A stretch of 45,127 bases of DNA from Chitinophagaceae bacterium (GTDB lineage: Bacteria; Bacteroidota; Bacteroidia; Chitinophagales; Chitinophagaceae): assembly GCA_023251255.1 (NCBI GenBank), contig JAHEZD010000017.1, forward strand, positions 1 to 45,127, in the 5' to 3' direction. Position numbers and translations under genes: made by a program. Under the pieces are notes generated by a model. The model saw only the letters and a list, made by a program, of their open reading frames with translations. It was not told where the DNA came from and did no database searches. Positions 23,945 to 33,329 of this stretch are shown piece by piece (the first letter of the stretch is position 1; each line of letters opens with the position of its first letter).

Positions 23945-23977
23945 AGACCTATAAGGTTTTTGAAACCTTATAGGTCT
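23945..23977. terminator. Hairpin/terminator of the AGACCTATAAGG family, copy 1
   Basis: AGACCTATAAGGTTT (23945-23959) pairs perfectly with AAACCTTATAGGTCT (23963-23977). It lies just after rpe. Two further copies occur at 26056 and 27602. Confidence 0.75.
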
Positions 23978-24186
23978 TGTCCCCAGGAACCATTTACTAG
24001 GTTGGAAATCCTATAAGTCAAGGAAAATACTTTCCTCTTTGCACTAGCCTGCTCATTCTATCTATTCCCAATATCTGTACACTTTTCATGTCCTATCGGG
24101 CTATTGCAGCTATTGCAAAAGCAAAAGGCAATTTGTACCTTACTTTCTCTCCCTATTTTATTCTTCCATCTTAAAAACTAACAATT

Positions 24187-25986
24187 ATGAAAAAAACACT
24201 TTTTGCAGTACTTACCTGTATGATGGTTATGGCTACACAGGCTCAATGGAGCCTTTCAGGAAATTCCATTTCCTCGGGTGATTTTTTGGGGACTACCAAT
24301 TCGCAGGATTTGATTTTTAAAAGAAATGGTTTTCTATCTGGTTTTATTGGTACAACGAGTACCAGTTTTGGATATCAAACTTTACCTCTAAGCTCTTCTG
24401 GGGTTAATAATTGTGCTTTTGGAACTAATGTTCTTTCAAGTAATACTACGGGGTCCAATAATACTGGCTTTGGATATGGCTCGCTAGTGAATAATACTAC
24501 TGGTTCTGGAAATGTTGCAATTGGAAATGCAGCTTTACAAGATAACTCAACTGGAAGTGAAAATGTAGCAATCGGAAATCAGGCTCTAGCATTTTGCCAA
24601 TCAGGATTCGCAAACGTTGCTATCGGAAGAGAGTCGTTGCGTGAAAATTATTATGGAAGCTATAATGTAGCAAACGGATATTATGCCATGAGCGAAAGTT
24701 CGGAAGGTAATTATAATACAGCCATTGGGAGTTGGTCTTTAGGAAATAACTATAATGGCTCCAATAATACTGGCATTGGATTTTCTTCTCTTTATTCTAA
24801 TTATATGGGCTTTAGTAATGTCGCACTTGGTACACATACCTTATATAACAACCAGTATGGTCACAACCTAGTAGCCATTGGTGATTCCGCCTTATACAAT
24901 CAAACCACCCATTCAGCAGGAAACTATTTCAGTACGGCAGTTGGCAGCAAGGCGCTGTTTTCCAATACAACAGGGGGTGGCAATACTGGGATTGGCTTCA
25001 ATACACTTTATTCAAATGCGTTGGGTGATTACAATACCGCCCTTGGCAATAAGGCGTTGTTCTCCACTACTGGTTCCAATAATACGGCTGCGGGAAATTT
25101 TGCCATGATGAACAATACTACAGGAGCGGGCAATGCATCCTTTGGTTCAGGTTCAATGACAGACAATACCACAGGAGGTGGAAATGTAGGTTTTGGATCA
25201 GGTGCACTTAATGGTAATGCAACGGGCAATAGTAACGTGGCGGTAGGCTACGCTGCCCGGTTCAGTTCCAGTTTCAGCTATTCCACTGTAGTGGGATCGT
25301 TAGCATTGATAAGGGAAAGCAATTGCACAGCACTGGGCGCATACGCTCAAACAGCCACTGGCGGCTATAATGCTACGGCCATTGGCTTCCTAGCGGCAAC
25401 GACAACAAGTGACCAGGTACGCATTGGCAATACGAGTGTAAGCGATATTGGTGGTTATGCCAATTGGACAAATTTGTCTGATGCAAGAACAAAAAAGAAC
25501 ATTCAGTCAAATGTACCCGGCCTTATTTTCATTAATAAACTGAATCCCGTAACGTATAACCTTGACCTAGGTGCAGCGGAGAAAATAATATCGTCCGAAG
25601 AAAGGACACTTTCCCCTGCGGAAATGACATCCAGAAAATTAAAAGAAGCAACTATTCAGACTGGTTTCATAGCTCAAGAAGTAGAGAAGGCAGCCGCTGC
25701 CATCAACTATAATTTCAGCGGTGTTAAAAAAGCAATGAATGAAAAAGATTTATATGGACTGCGGTATGCAGAATTTGTAGTTCCCCTTGTAAAGTCCGTT
25801 CAGGAACTCTCCGCAGAGAATGACCAGAAAAATAAAACCATTGCAGACCTGACTATCAAAATAGACCAAATGCAGGGCCAGATCAACGATATACTGCTAC
25901 AATTAAAAAAGGCAAATGGAAGTTCCATTGTTAAAGCACCTGTGCTTGTAAAGCCCAATAAAGCTTACTTGGATACCAATAAATAA
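24187..25986 (+). CDS. Secreted YadA-head-repeat protein with C-terminal S74/tail-fibre chaperone domain
   Basis: 599 residues. Signal peptide MKKTLFAVLTCMMVMATQAQ. Residues about 60-425 are repeats of about 14-16 residues of the kind NTAIGSWSLGNN and NVAIGNAALQDN, the pattern of left-handed beta-roll heads in trimeric adhesins and phage fibres. From about 430, SDARTKKNIQ...LNPVTYNLD...TGFIAQEVEK...GLRYAEFVVPLVKSVQEL is the S74-type intramolecular chaperone domain, followed by a coiled coil (ENDQKNKTIADLTIKIDQM). It lacks both a YadA membrane anchor and a T9SS sorting domain, so its export and attachment are unexplained. Probably a trimeric surface fibre. A strong terminator follows. Confidence 0.88.
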   Translation: MKKTLFAVLTCMMVMATQAQWSLSGNSISSGDFLGTTNSQDLIFKRNGFLSGFIGTTSTSFGYQTLPLSSSGVNNCAFGTNVLSSNTTGSNNTGFGYGSLVNNTTGSGNVAIGNAALQDNSTGSENVAIGNQALAFCQSGFANVAIGRESLRENYYGSYNVANGYYAMSESSEGNYNTAIGSWSLGNNYNGSNNTGIGFSSLYSNYMGFSNVALGTHTLYNNQYGHNLVAIGDSALYNQTTHSAGNYFSTAVGSKALFSNTTGGGNTGIGFNTLYSNALGDYNTALGNKALFSTTGSNNTAAGNFAMMNNTTGAGNASFGSGSMTDNTTGGGNVGFGSGALNGNATGNSNVAVGYAARFSSSFSYSTVVGSLALIRESNCTALGAYAQTATGGYNATAIGFLAATTTSDQVRIGNTSVSDIGGYANWTNLSDARTKKNIQSNVPGLIFINKLNPVTYNLDLGAAEKIISSEERTLSPAEMTSRKLKEATIQTGFIAQEVEKAAAAINYNFSGVKKAMNEKDLYGLRYAEFVVPLVKSVQELSAENDQKNKTIADLTIKIDQMQGQINDILLQLKKANGSSIVKAPVLVKPNKAYLDTNK

Positions 25987-26012
25987 AAGACAACAAAACA
26001 ATTGAGGGAAAC

Positions 26013-26044
26013 AAAAACGCTATCTTATTCAAGATAGCGTTTTT
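26013..26044. terminator. Bidirectional rho-independent terminator
   Basis: AAAAACGCTATCTT (26013-26026), loop ATTC, AAGATAGCGTTTTT (26031-26044). Placed between the convergent fibre gene and first T9SS gene. A near-copy is at 27559-27588. Confidence 0.85.
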
Positions 26045-26055
26045 GTTCTTGGAAT

Positions 26056-26088
26056 AGACCTATAAGGTTTTAAAAACCTTATAGGTCT
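26056..26088. terminator. Hairpin of the AGACCTATAAGG family, copy 2
   Basis: AGACCTATAAGGTTT (26056-26070) pairs with AAACCTTATAGGTCT (26074-26088), seven bases before the stop of the first T9SS gene. Confidence 0.7.
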
Positions 26089-26094
26089 TGTATA

Positions 26095-27348
26095 TTATTG
26101 CTTCACAAACTGTGCAACACTCTTCGTTCCATTATTATCAAATACCACCACATAGTTGCCCGGGGCCAACTTGCTCACATCCACACTGCTTTGTGTGGCA
26201 CCTATTTGAATGTTAACTGTAGCAACCGTTCTGCCATCTACGGTAACAATCTTTATAGATGCGTTATTGTCTGCCTTGGTATGCGAAAGGATAGCTGTTG
26301 TACTTACAGGGTTAGGGAACACATCCAACTTAATACTTTGTTTGGCGTTCAAGGCCACTACTTGGCTGTATTTGTAAGAGCCATCCTTGTCGGTCATTTT
26401 CAAACGGTAATACACTGTACCAACTGCTGCAACTGCATCAGCGTAAGTGTAGGTGTCTGTTGTGGCATTTTTGGCAGCAACAAATCCAAGTTCAGAAAAA
26501 TTACTTCCATCCTTGCTTTTCTCGATAGTGAAACCGCTAACATTGATTTCGTTAGATGTTGACCAATTAAGGTTTGCTTTTCCTCCAACTAAAGAAGCAT
26601 TGAATGATTTAAGAGTAAGTGGAAGTACATCAAAAAAACTTAGTGCTACACGAAAACCATCTACCGTAATTCCAGGGGCATTACTAGCAGTACCCTGCCT
26701 TAATGCAATACGGCCAAGTGAAGCAGCATCTGTTGACAAACCAAAGGCTACAGCTACAGATGAAGGCTGTGCCGAAGAGTTAATAGATCCATCATACAAA
26801 AAAAGGGAAACGTAGTCATCTGTGGTAGTGGCAGCAGCAAAGATGTATTGCACAACAATTAAATAAGTAGTGCCAAAGGTATAAGTAAGAGGTGCATACG
26901 AAGGTGTTTCCGTAGATTTTGCTATTCCGATTTGGAACCCTGTTCCTGTAGATTTAATAAACGTTCTTGCTGCGAAAGATGTAGTGCTGGTTGTTGGCAA
27001 CAAGGCAAAGAAATAATCACCTGCAGCCTGCGCCGTAGCAACATTGATCATAAAAGAAACATAAATGTTTCCAGAGGATGCACTAGCGGATGCATCCCGA
27101 TAAATATCTTGACCTGAAGTAGTTAAACCAGCAGCATTGCCAATATTTGAGCCTGAAAATCCAGAAAAGGTTAATCCTGGGGAAACTACATTTATGGGGT
27201 TGGTTGCAACTGTACCTATCTGTATCCAGTTATTATCAGTTAATGCTTGGCCAGCTGTATAATTGCAATTTTCGAGTAGCAAAGTTTGAGCATCACTGTA
27301 AATGATAGTCATTAAACAAAAAGACAACAATATAAATAATTTCTTCAT
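26095..27348 (-). CDS. T9SS-secreted protein 1 (type A C-terminal sorting domain)
   Basis: 417 residues from ATG 27346-27348 (MKKLFILLSFCLMTIIYSDAQ, a signal peptide). Residues about 25-240 form a beta-sandwich-like domain (NYTAGQALTDNNWIQIG..., DGFRVALSFFDVLPLTLKSF) that I do not recognise. A fibronectin-type module follows (NLNWSTSNEINVSGFTIEKS), then the T9SS sorting domain: LDVFPNPVSTTAILSH, PGNYVVVFDNNGTKSVAQFVKQ. It should be exported across the outer membrane and attached to or released from the surface. Its last 175 residues are nearly identical to the neighbour's. Confidence 0.88.
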   Translation of the reverse strand: MKKLFILLSFCLMTIIYSDAQTLLLENCNYTAGQALTDNNWIQIGTVATNPINVVSPGLTFSGFSGSNIGNAAGLTTSGQDIYRDASASASSGNIYVSFMINVATAQAAGDYFFALLPTTSTTSFAARTFIKSTGTGFQIGIAKSTETPSYAPLTYTFGTTYLIVVQYIFAAATTTDDYVSLFLYDGSINSSAQPSSVAVAFGLSTDAASLGRIALRQGTASNAPGITVDGFRVALSFFDVLPLTLKSFNASLVGGKANLNWSTSNEINVSGFTIEKSKDGSNFSELGFVAAKNATTDTYTYADAVAAVGTVYYRLKMTDKDGSYKYSQVVALNAKQSIKLDVFPNPVSTTAILSHTKADNNASIKIVTVDGRTVATVNIQIGATQSSVDVSKLAPGNYVVVFDNNGTKSVAQFVKQ

Positions 27349-27521
27349 AAAAAGAGTTATAGGGCTATTCAAAATACGTTATTGTATAGACCTGCACTAT
27401 AAAAAATCCTATCCTATATATACGGCCTCCCCTGCTAAAACATATTATTTCATACCACTGAGCTAGCTATATATTCAGTTGTAGTATCCTTCCCGTAGGA
27501 AGCAACAAGCTCTACGAGGTG
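27349..27521. other. Spacer upstream of T9SS gene 1
   Basis: Non-coding sequence between the start of T9SS gene 1 and the duplicated segment. It should contain the promoter of T9SS gene 1; I see only a weak TATTTTG near 27373 on the minus strand. No gene seen. Confidence 0.35.
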
Positions 27522-27558
27522 CCAATAAATAAAAGACAACAAAACAATTGAGGGAAAT

Positions 27559-27588
27559 AAAAACGCTATCTTATTCAAGATAGCGTTT
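27559..27588. terminator. Rho-independent terminator, duplicate copy
   Basis: AAAAACGCTATCTT (27559-27572) and AAGATAGCGTTT (27577-27588); one base of the T-run differs from the copy at 26013. Confidence 0.8.
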
Positions 27589-27601
27589 CTGTTCTTGGAA
27601 T

Positions 27602-27634
27602 AGACCTATAAGGTTTTGAAAACCTTATAGGTCT
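27602..27634. terminator. Hairpin of the AGACCTATAAGG family, copy 3
   Basis: AGACCTATAAGGTTTT (27602-27617), G, AAAACCTTATAGGTCT (27619-27634), 13 bases before the stop of T9SS gene 2. Confidence 0.7.
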
Positions 27635-27647
27635 TATATCTTTAAGA

Positions 27648-29234
27648 TTATTGCTTCACAAACTGTGCAACACTCTTCGTTCCATTATTATCAAATACCA
27701 CCACATAGTTGCCCGGGGCCAACTTGCTCACATCCACGCTGCTTTGTGTGGCACCTACTTGAACATTAACCGAAGCAACTGTTTTACCATCTACGGTAAC
27801 AATCTTTACAGAAGCATTGTTGTCTGCTTTGGTGTGGGAAAGAATAGCTGTAGTGCTTACTGGATTAGGGAACACATCCAATTTAATGCTCTGTTTGGCA
27901 TTCAAGGCCACTACTTGGCTGTATTTGTAAGAGCCATCCTTATCGGTCATTTTCAAACGGTAGTAAACTGTACCGGTGGCTGCAATAGCATCTGTGTAAG
28001 AATAAGTGTTTGTTGTTGCATTCTTGGCAGCCACAAAATCAAGCTGGGAGAAATTGCTGCCATCCTTGCTTTTTTCAATAGCAAAACCATTTACGTTTAC
28101 CTCATTGGTAGTTGACCAGTTAAGGTTTGCCTTTCCGTTAACAAGAGAAGCAGAGAAAGCTTTAAGTGTTAATGGAGCTATAGAACTTGGTGTAAAATCT
28201 ATTCCTCTGAATGCTGTGTTTGTTGGGGCTGTTACAATACTTATAGGAGCTGCTACTATCGTAGCATTGTAACCAGTTGCATCAACCAAAGAAAAAATGT
28301 TAGTCGGACTTGAAATGTATAATGTTGCAACAGAAGCGGCTACCGATCCAGTAATGCCTCTTGCACCATTGCCTGTAACAGCAACGCTACCATTAGAAAC
28401 CCAAGCTCCTGCAACCAAAGAATATTTTTGGATTCCAGTTCCAGATGCATCATCAGCTACATAAAGAACGTCGGGACCCGCAACAGATGCACTTAAATCT
28501 GCCAGCCAAAATTGATAGGGGCTACCTGTTGTTGGAAAACTTGGTAATTGCGTGATTGTTTGCCCAGCCGTTGTAGGTAATCCTGTTCCAACAGAAGCCA
28601 CTCGCAAAGAACCTGAACCAGTGCTGATATATAACTGACCGCCAAAAATATCAATTGAACGAATATTTGTAGAAGTGGTAGAAATCTGGGTAGAAGTTGT
28701 GCTTCCAAAAGTAAAATATCTCACACCTCCTGCACCACCTACTCCCCACATATCTGTACCATTGGTAGAAACAATACCACGAGGGTTACTCGCATCGGAA
28801 AAATCAGTTAAAGCTGTAGACGCATCTACAACACCAGAGCTACCGACTCTTCCAACTATCCTATTCACAGTAGCTGCTGTTGAACTAGTTATATTTGCTG
28901 TGGCAAGTGCCGCATCATAACCTACAAATGTTAAGTAGTTCCCATCACTACTTCTTTGAATCATTCCTTCACTGGAAGCGGTTCCGCTACAAATCAATCG
29001 TTTATTGCTCCCAGATGCAGTTGTGGGTAAAGCAATCGATTGTACTAATGTCCCCGCAATCGTATATTCATCCAAGAAAGCTGCAGTACCTGCATTTGTT
29101 AAAGCTGCACTCCCATCACCTGCACGGAAAACCACTAAATTACCTGCGCCGAATGTCGAATTTGTTCGCTGGGTGCTCTGAGCAAAGGACCCAATTGTTA
29201 TTGACAATAATAATAGTGTAAATAATCTCTTCAT
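27648..29234 (-). CDS. T9SS-secreted protein 2 (type A C-terminal sorting domain)
   Basis: 528 residues from ATG 29232-29234 (MKRLFTLLLLSITIGSFAQ, a signal peptide). Residues 20-350 are rich in Thr, Ser, Gly and Ala with propeller-like strands (GAGNLVVFRAGDGSAALTN, GGAGGVRYFTFGSTTS, VLYVADDASGTGIQKYSL); I take it as an exported beta-propeller-like domain but do not recognise a family. A fibronectin-like module and the T9SS sorting domain follow, nearly identical to T9SS protein 1. Divergent from the TonB receptor gene. Confidence 0.88.
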   Translation of the reverse strand: MKRLFTLLLLSITIGSFAQSTQRTNSTFGAGNLVVFRAGDGSAALTNAGTAAFLDEYTIAGTLVQSIALPTTASGSNKRLICSGTASSEGMIQRSSDGNYLTFVGYDAALATANITSSTAATVNRIVGRVGSSGVVDASTALTDFSDASNPRGIVSTNGTDMWGVGGAGGVRYFTFGSTTSTQISTTSTNIRSIDIFGGQLYISTGSGSLRVASVGTGLPTTAGQTITQLPSFPTTGSPYQFWLADLSASVAGPDVLYVADDASGTGIQKYSLVAGAWVSNGSVAVTGNGARGITGSVAASVATLYISSPTNIFSLVDATGYNATIVAAPISIVTAPTNTAFRGIDFTPSSIAPLTLKAFSASLVNGKANLNWSTTNEVNVNGFAIEKSKDGSNFSQLDFVAAKNATTNTYSYTDAIAATGTVYYRLKMTDKDGSYKYSQVVALNAKQSIKLDVFPNPVSTTAILSHTKADNNASVKIVTVDGKTVASVNVQVGATQSSVDVSKLAPGNYVVVFDNNGTKSVAQFVKQ

Positions 29235-29363
29235 AGCAAAAAATTTTAGTGATTGCACAAATTACGGATTAATTAAGTTCATTTTAACCTTTGGCTCCAT
29301 TTTTTTAATACCAAATTATTATTCACCACCCAATTCCTACCTTCATCGCCATAAAGTTCATTC

Positions 29364-31838
29364 ATGAGGTCCATTTTAGCCATAGTTTTCCTTTTTTTTA
29401 TATTTACCAACCTATCTGCCCAAAAAAAAGCTACCGTAAAGGGCAAGTTGGTGGATGAAAACAACAAGCCCCTAGCAGGGGTATCCATACAGGTCATTGG
29501 TAAGCAAAGGGGCACAGTTTCCAACGACACGGGTTTCTTTAAGATAGATATCACCCCCAACAAAACCGCTGCCCTTGAGTTTACCTCCATTGGCTATGTG
29601 CGTTTCCAGAAGAACCTATACCTGAACGAGGGGGAAACCGAAACCATTACCATCAAGCTGAAAAAGGATACCGCACAGATACAGGGCGTAACCGTAAGGA
29701 ACAACAAGGACAGGAAGGATCCCGGCAGGATCTATATCGACCCTTCCAAAGCCGGCGTGAACCCTTCCCCCATTCAGGGCATTGAGCAGCTCATCAAGAT
29801 TTTTGTGGGCAGCAACAATGAGCTTACTTCCCAGTATTCCGTGCGTGGCGGCAGCTATGATGAGAACCTCATTTACGTGAACGACTTTGAAGTGTTCCGC
29901 CCCTACCTCGTGAGGAGTGGGCAGCAGGAAGGGCTCAGCTTCATCAACCCCGAACTTACAGGTGGGGTGAAGTTCTACAATGGGGGGTTCCAAGCAAAAT
30001 ACGGCGATAAAATGAGCAGCGTACTGGACATCACCTACCGCAAACCAAAGGCTTTTGGTGGCAGCGCCTATATAGGGCTACTGGAACAGGGTTTCCACCT
30101 CGAGGGCCTTGCTGCCAACAACAAAGTGAGCTACCTCTTTGGTGTGCGGAACAGGAGCAATAAGAACCTACTGGCCAGTCAGGATACCAAGGGCAATTAT
30201 ATACCCACTTCCAACGACCTACAGGCACTCATCACTTATTCACCAAGCAGCAAACTGCAACTGGAAATCTTTGCCAATAGCTCCGCTACCAAATTCACCC
30301 TCTTCCCGGAAGAAAGCAAGCTCACTTCCTCCGTCTTCTCCCCTTTTTACACTGCCAACCTGGGGCTGGATATCTATTTTGACGGGCAGGAAAAAGATGC
30401 CTATTCCACCAACTTCCTCGGGCTATCGGCCACCCACCAGCCCAATAAGAACCTGAAGCTGAAATGGATGCTGAGCCGTTTCAACAACAACGAACAGGAA
30501 AACATAGATATTACTGGTGCCTACCTTTTTGGCGACAGGGACTTTGACAGGAGTTCCGCTTCCTTTGGATTGATCAACAATCCCCTTGGTGCAGGCGTGT
30601 TCCAGAACTACGCCAGGAACCAATTGGACATCACCGTTTGGGAGGCCAGCCACAAGGGCAGCCTCGACAAGGGCAAGCATTTCTTCCAATGGGGAAACAG
30701 CATCCAGCAGCAGTTGGTGAACGATAAACTGAATGAATGGGAGTACAATGACAGCGCAGGCTATTCCCTGCCCTACAATGCCTCCCCCCTGGCACTGAGC
30801 AAGGTTACCAAGAGCAGGTCCGACTTGGACATCACCCGTTTCAGCGGCTATGTGCAGGACAATATCCAGTTCAGGGATTCATCCGATGTAACCATGCAGC
30901 TTGGCCTCCGTTACAACTACAATACGCTTAACAAGGAGTTCCTCCTATCGCCGCGTTTGGGACTTTCCTTTATCCCCAGAAAATGGAAGAAGGATGTGAT
31001 TATCAAAGCGGCACTCGGCATATACAACCAGCCACCATTCTACAGGGAACTGAGAAGGTACGATGGCACGGTGAATACTGACCTCAAGGCGCAGAAAAGC
31101 TGGCAAACAAGCCTTGGGCTGGATTACAATTTCAAGATGCTGGCGGCCCCTGCCAAGATAACCGTGGAAGCTTACTACAAGAACATGAGGGACGTGGTGC
31201 CCTACGATATAGACAATGTACGCATCCACTATTCCGGGGAGAACAATGCCAAGGCCTATGCTGCCGGAATAGAAGCAAGGCTTTATGGCGAAATTGTAAA
31301 GGATGCCGAAAGCTGGATAAGTGTGGGCATTATGAAAACGCAGGAGAACCTCAACAATGATTCCTACAAAAATTACACACTCGATGCCAACAACAAGCCT
31401 ATTGACAGTACCACGGTGGATGTGGGCTGGCTGCGCAGGCCAACGGACAGGCTGGTAACCTTTGGTATGTTCTTCCAGGACTATCTCAGCACCAACAAGA
31501 ATTTCAAGCTCTACCTGAACACCCTTTATGGCAGCAATCTGCCCTACAATATTCCTGGCAGCGTCAAGTACAGGAATGCCCTGGTCATTGACCCCTATAT
31601 ACGTGTTGACCTTGGCTTAAGTGCCTTACTATTGGATGCCGAAAAAACAAACCGCCGCAGCCACTCCCCCTTCAGGAACTTTGAAAGCATCTGGGCAAGT
31701 TTTGAAGTCTTCAATTTGATAGACAGGGCCAACACCATCAGCTACCAACTGGTAAAGGATTTCCAGAACAACACATTTGCCCTGCCCAATAGGTTAACAC
31801 CAAGGTTGGTGAACCTGAAACTGATCGTGAAGTGGTAA
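29364..31838 (+). CDS. TonB-dependent outer-membrane receptor
   Basis: 824 residues. Signal peptide MRSILAIVFLFFIFTNLSAQ; carboxypeptidase-regulatory-like domain (about 24-105: VKGKLVDENNKPLAGVSIQV...FTSIGYV); plug domain (about 120-235: IQGIEQLIKIFVGSNNELTSQYSVRGGSYDENLIYVNDFEV); 22-strand barrel ending in aromatic NLKLIVKW. Substrate unknown; there is no SusD partner, so it is not a SusC-type glycan importer. An in-frame ATG at the window coordinate given is preceded by no good ribosome site, as is common in this phylum. Confidence 0.92.
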   Translation: MRSILAIVFLFFIFTNLSAQKKATVKGKLVDENNKPLAGVSIQVIGKQRGTVSNDTGFFKIDITPNKTAALEFTSIGYVRFQKNLYLNEGETETITIKLKKDTAQIQGVTVRNNKDRKDPGRIYIDPSKAGVNPSPIQGIEQLIKIFVGSNNELTSQYSVRGGSYDENLIYVNDFEVFRPYLVRSGQQEGLSFINPELTGGVKFYNGGFQAKYGDKMSSVLDITYRKPKAFGGSAYIGLLEQGFHLEGLAANNKVSYLFGVRNRSNKNLLASQDTKGNYIPTSNDLQALITYSPSSKLQLEIFANSSATKFTLFPEESKLTSSVFSPFYTANLGLDIYFDGQEKDAYSTNFLGLSATHQPNKNLKLKWMLSRFNNNEQENIDITGAYLFGDRDFDRSSASFGLINNPLGAGVFQNYARNQLDITVWEASHKGSLDKGKHFFQWGNSIQQQLVNDKLNEWEYNDSAGYSLPYNASPLALSKVTKSRSDLDITRFSGYVQDNIQFRDSSDVTMQLGLRYNYNTLNKEFLLSPRLGLSFIPRKWKKDVIIKAALGIYNQPPFYRELRRYDGTVNTDLKAQKSWQTSLGLDYNFKMLAAPAKITVEAYYKNMRDVVPYDIDNVRIHYSGENNAKAYAAGIEARLYGEIVKDAESWISVGIMKTQENLNNDSYKNYTLDANNKPIDSTTVDVGWLRRPTDRLVTFGMFFQDYLSTNKNFKLYLNTLYGSNLPYNIPGSVKYRNALVIDPYIRVDLGLSALLLDAEKTNRRSHSPFRNFESIWASFEVFNLIDRANTISYQLVKDFQNNTFALPNRLTPRLVNLKLIVKW

Positions 31839-31905
31839 GCTAAGGCCGTCAATTGCGATGAGGGAAGCAATCTCGGCCCTTGCATGAGCCAAGGTTAACC
31901 TGCAT

Positions 31906-33180
31906 TCAAAAAGCTTCTGGCATACTGAATTCCCGATCCTCATCTGTAAAACCAATGGCCTCAATATCCTGATTGTTATCTACATTCTTCCCGTACAACA
32001 GCTTCTTCAAACTATACGCCAAGTGATGGATATGTTTCGGTTGGTGCTTAGCAGTTACTATAATGCGCAGGCATTCTTCGCCTTTTGGAACGGTGGGAAA
32101 ATTGATAGGCTGCAAATACACCGCTTGCAACTTCAATAAATCATCTGCCAATTGCTTGCAACGAATGGCTTCACCAATATGGATGCATGTTATATGGGAT
32201 TGATTGGGCGTGTATAAAACTCCGTTCTCATCCAGCACCCTTCTCAACAAGAGTACATTATCATGGAACTGTTTGCGCAGGTCGCTGTTCCGTTGAATAA
32301 TGTGGATGCTCTTATTGGCAGCGGCACATATAGCGGGTGGCAATGAGGTAGTAAAAATAAATCCGCTGCCAAAGCTCCTGATAAAATCAATCAGGTTTTT
32401 TGAGGCTGCTATATAACCACCAAAAACGCCGATGGCTTTTGACAGGGTCCCATTTACAATGTCCACTTCATGCTGCAGGCCTTCACGCTCCAAAATGCCT
32501 GCTCCAGTGGGTCCATACATTCCTACCGCATGTACTTCATCTATGTAGGTCAGGGCATTGTACTGCTTGGCCAAACAAAGAATTTCTTTGGCTTGGGCAA
32601 TGGTACCAGCCATGGAATAGACTGATTCAAAAACAATTATTTTAGGTTGGTCAATTGGAAGGGCTTGCAGGATTCCTTCTAAATGCTGCATATTGTTATG
32701 CTTATAGATCTTCTTTTCATTGCCCGCTGCTTTCATGCCTTCGATAATGGACGCATGGTTGTATTCATCAGAAATAAAAACAAGGTTCTCCATGTGCTTG
32801 CCCAACGTTTGCAATGCAGTGGCATTGGCCTGGTAAGCCCCATTAAACAACAAAGCTGCATCCTTCTTATGCCAGTTAGCCAAGGTTTGTTCCAATTCCT
32901 TATGATGTGTAGTTGTTCCGGATATATTCCTTGTGCCACTACTGCCTGAACCACTTCTATGGGTGATGGCAGTAAGTTTAGCAATTACATCTTCGTGCAC
33001 ACTCATGCACAAATAATCGTTGCTGCACCAGTTAATGGCAGAACGCTGCACAGCTTCATGATTACGGTAATGAAAATGGGGAAAGTGTGCTGCACTTTTA
33101 TTGACTTCCAGGAAATGACGGTATGAGCCATTGTCCTTCAGTTGATTTAATCGCTGTTCAAAAAATTGATTGTAATCCAT
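31906..33180 (-). CDS. hemA: 5-aminolevulinate synthase (ALAS, C4/Shemin pathway)
   Basis: 424 residues from ATG 33178-33180 ([23 protein letters not shown]); a GTG two codons earlier is less likely. PLP enzyme of the alpha-oxoamine synthase family. ALAS-specific features as I recall them from Rhodobacter: YRHF (substrate Arg), [18 protein letters not shown] with the Thr/Asn/Ile trio that recognises succinyl-Co[17 protein letters not shown] lysine in [18 protein letters not shown] near residue 247, and [17 protein letters not shown]. These separate it from biotin (BioF) and threonine (Kbl) relatives. It makes 5-aminolevulinate for heme/siroheme. Most Bacteroidota use glutamyl-tRNA instead, so this is probably acquired. 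A nitrate cluster sits next door. Confidence 0.88.
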   Translation of the reverse strand: MDYNQFFEQRLNQLKDNGSYRHFLEVNKSAAHFPHFHYRNHEAVQRSAINWCSNDYLCMSVHEDVIAKLTAITHRSGSGSSGTRNISGTTTHHKELEQTLANWHKKDAALLFNGAYQANATALQTLGKHMENLVFISDEYNHASIIEGMKAAGNEKKIYKHNNMQHLEGILQALPIDQPKIIVFESVYSMAGTIAQAKEILCLAKQYNALTYIDEVHAVGMYGPTGAGILEREGLQHEVDIVNGTLSKAIGVFGGYIAASKNLIDFIRSFGSGFIFTTSLPPAICAAANKSIHIIQRNSDLRKQFHDNVLLLRRVLDENGVLYTPNQSHITCIHIGEAIRCKQLADDLLKLQAVYLQPINFPTVPKGEECLRIIVTAKHQPKHIHHLAYSLKKLLYGKNVDNNQDIEAIGFTDEDREFSMPEAF

Positions 33181-33329
33181 CTCCACTATTTTTAGGTATC
33201 AAGAAGCAAAGTAAACAATTTCCCATCGAATTAATAGGGTAACGAACGGGTTACGGACACCTTATGCCAGCTAAGTATATTTCGCCCATTATTTTGAGCA
33301 TAATCCTACCTTTAAAAAAATATCGCCGC

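Larger units (their letters stand above)
27522..28145. repeat. Duplicated segment (copy of about 25976-26600)
   Basis: From CCAATAAATAAAAGAC onward the sequences at 25976 and 27522 run in parallel (offset 1546, with a small indel near the stop codon): the last bases of the fibre gene, both hairpins and the 3' coding part of the T9SS gene. Similarity fades in the fibronectin-like part of the proteins. Confidence 0.85.

Noticed and set aside
23945-27634. Three AGACCTATAAGG hairpins considered as a mobile repeat family
   Set aside because: Two of the three are explained by the segmental duplication, and each sits at a gene 3' end, so terminator function is the simpler explanation.
31906-33180. 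PLP enzyme considered as 8-amino-7-oxononanoate synthase (BioF) or Kbl
   Set aside because: The ALAS-specific residues in [10 protein letters not shown] and the C-terminal INFPTVP segment are present; there are no biotin or threonine genes nearby.
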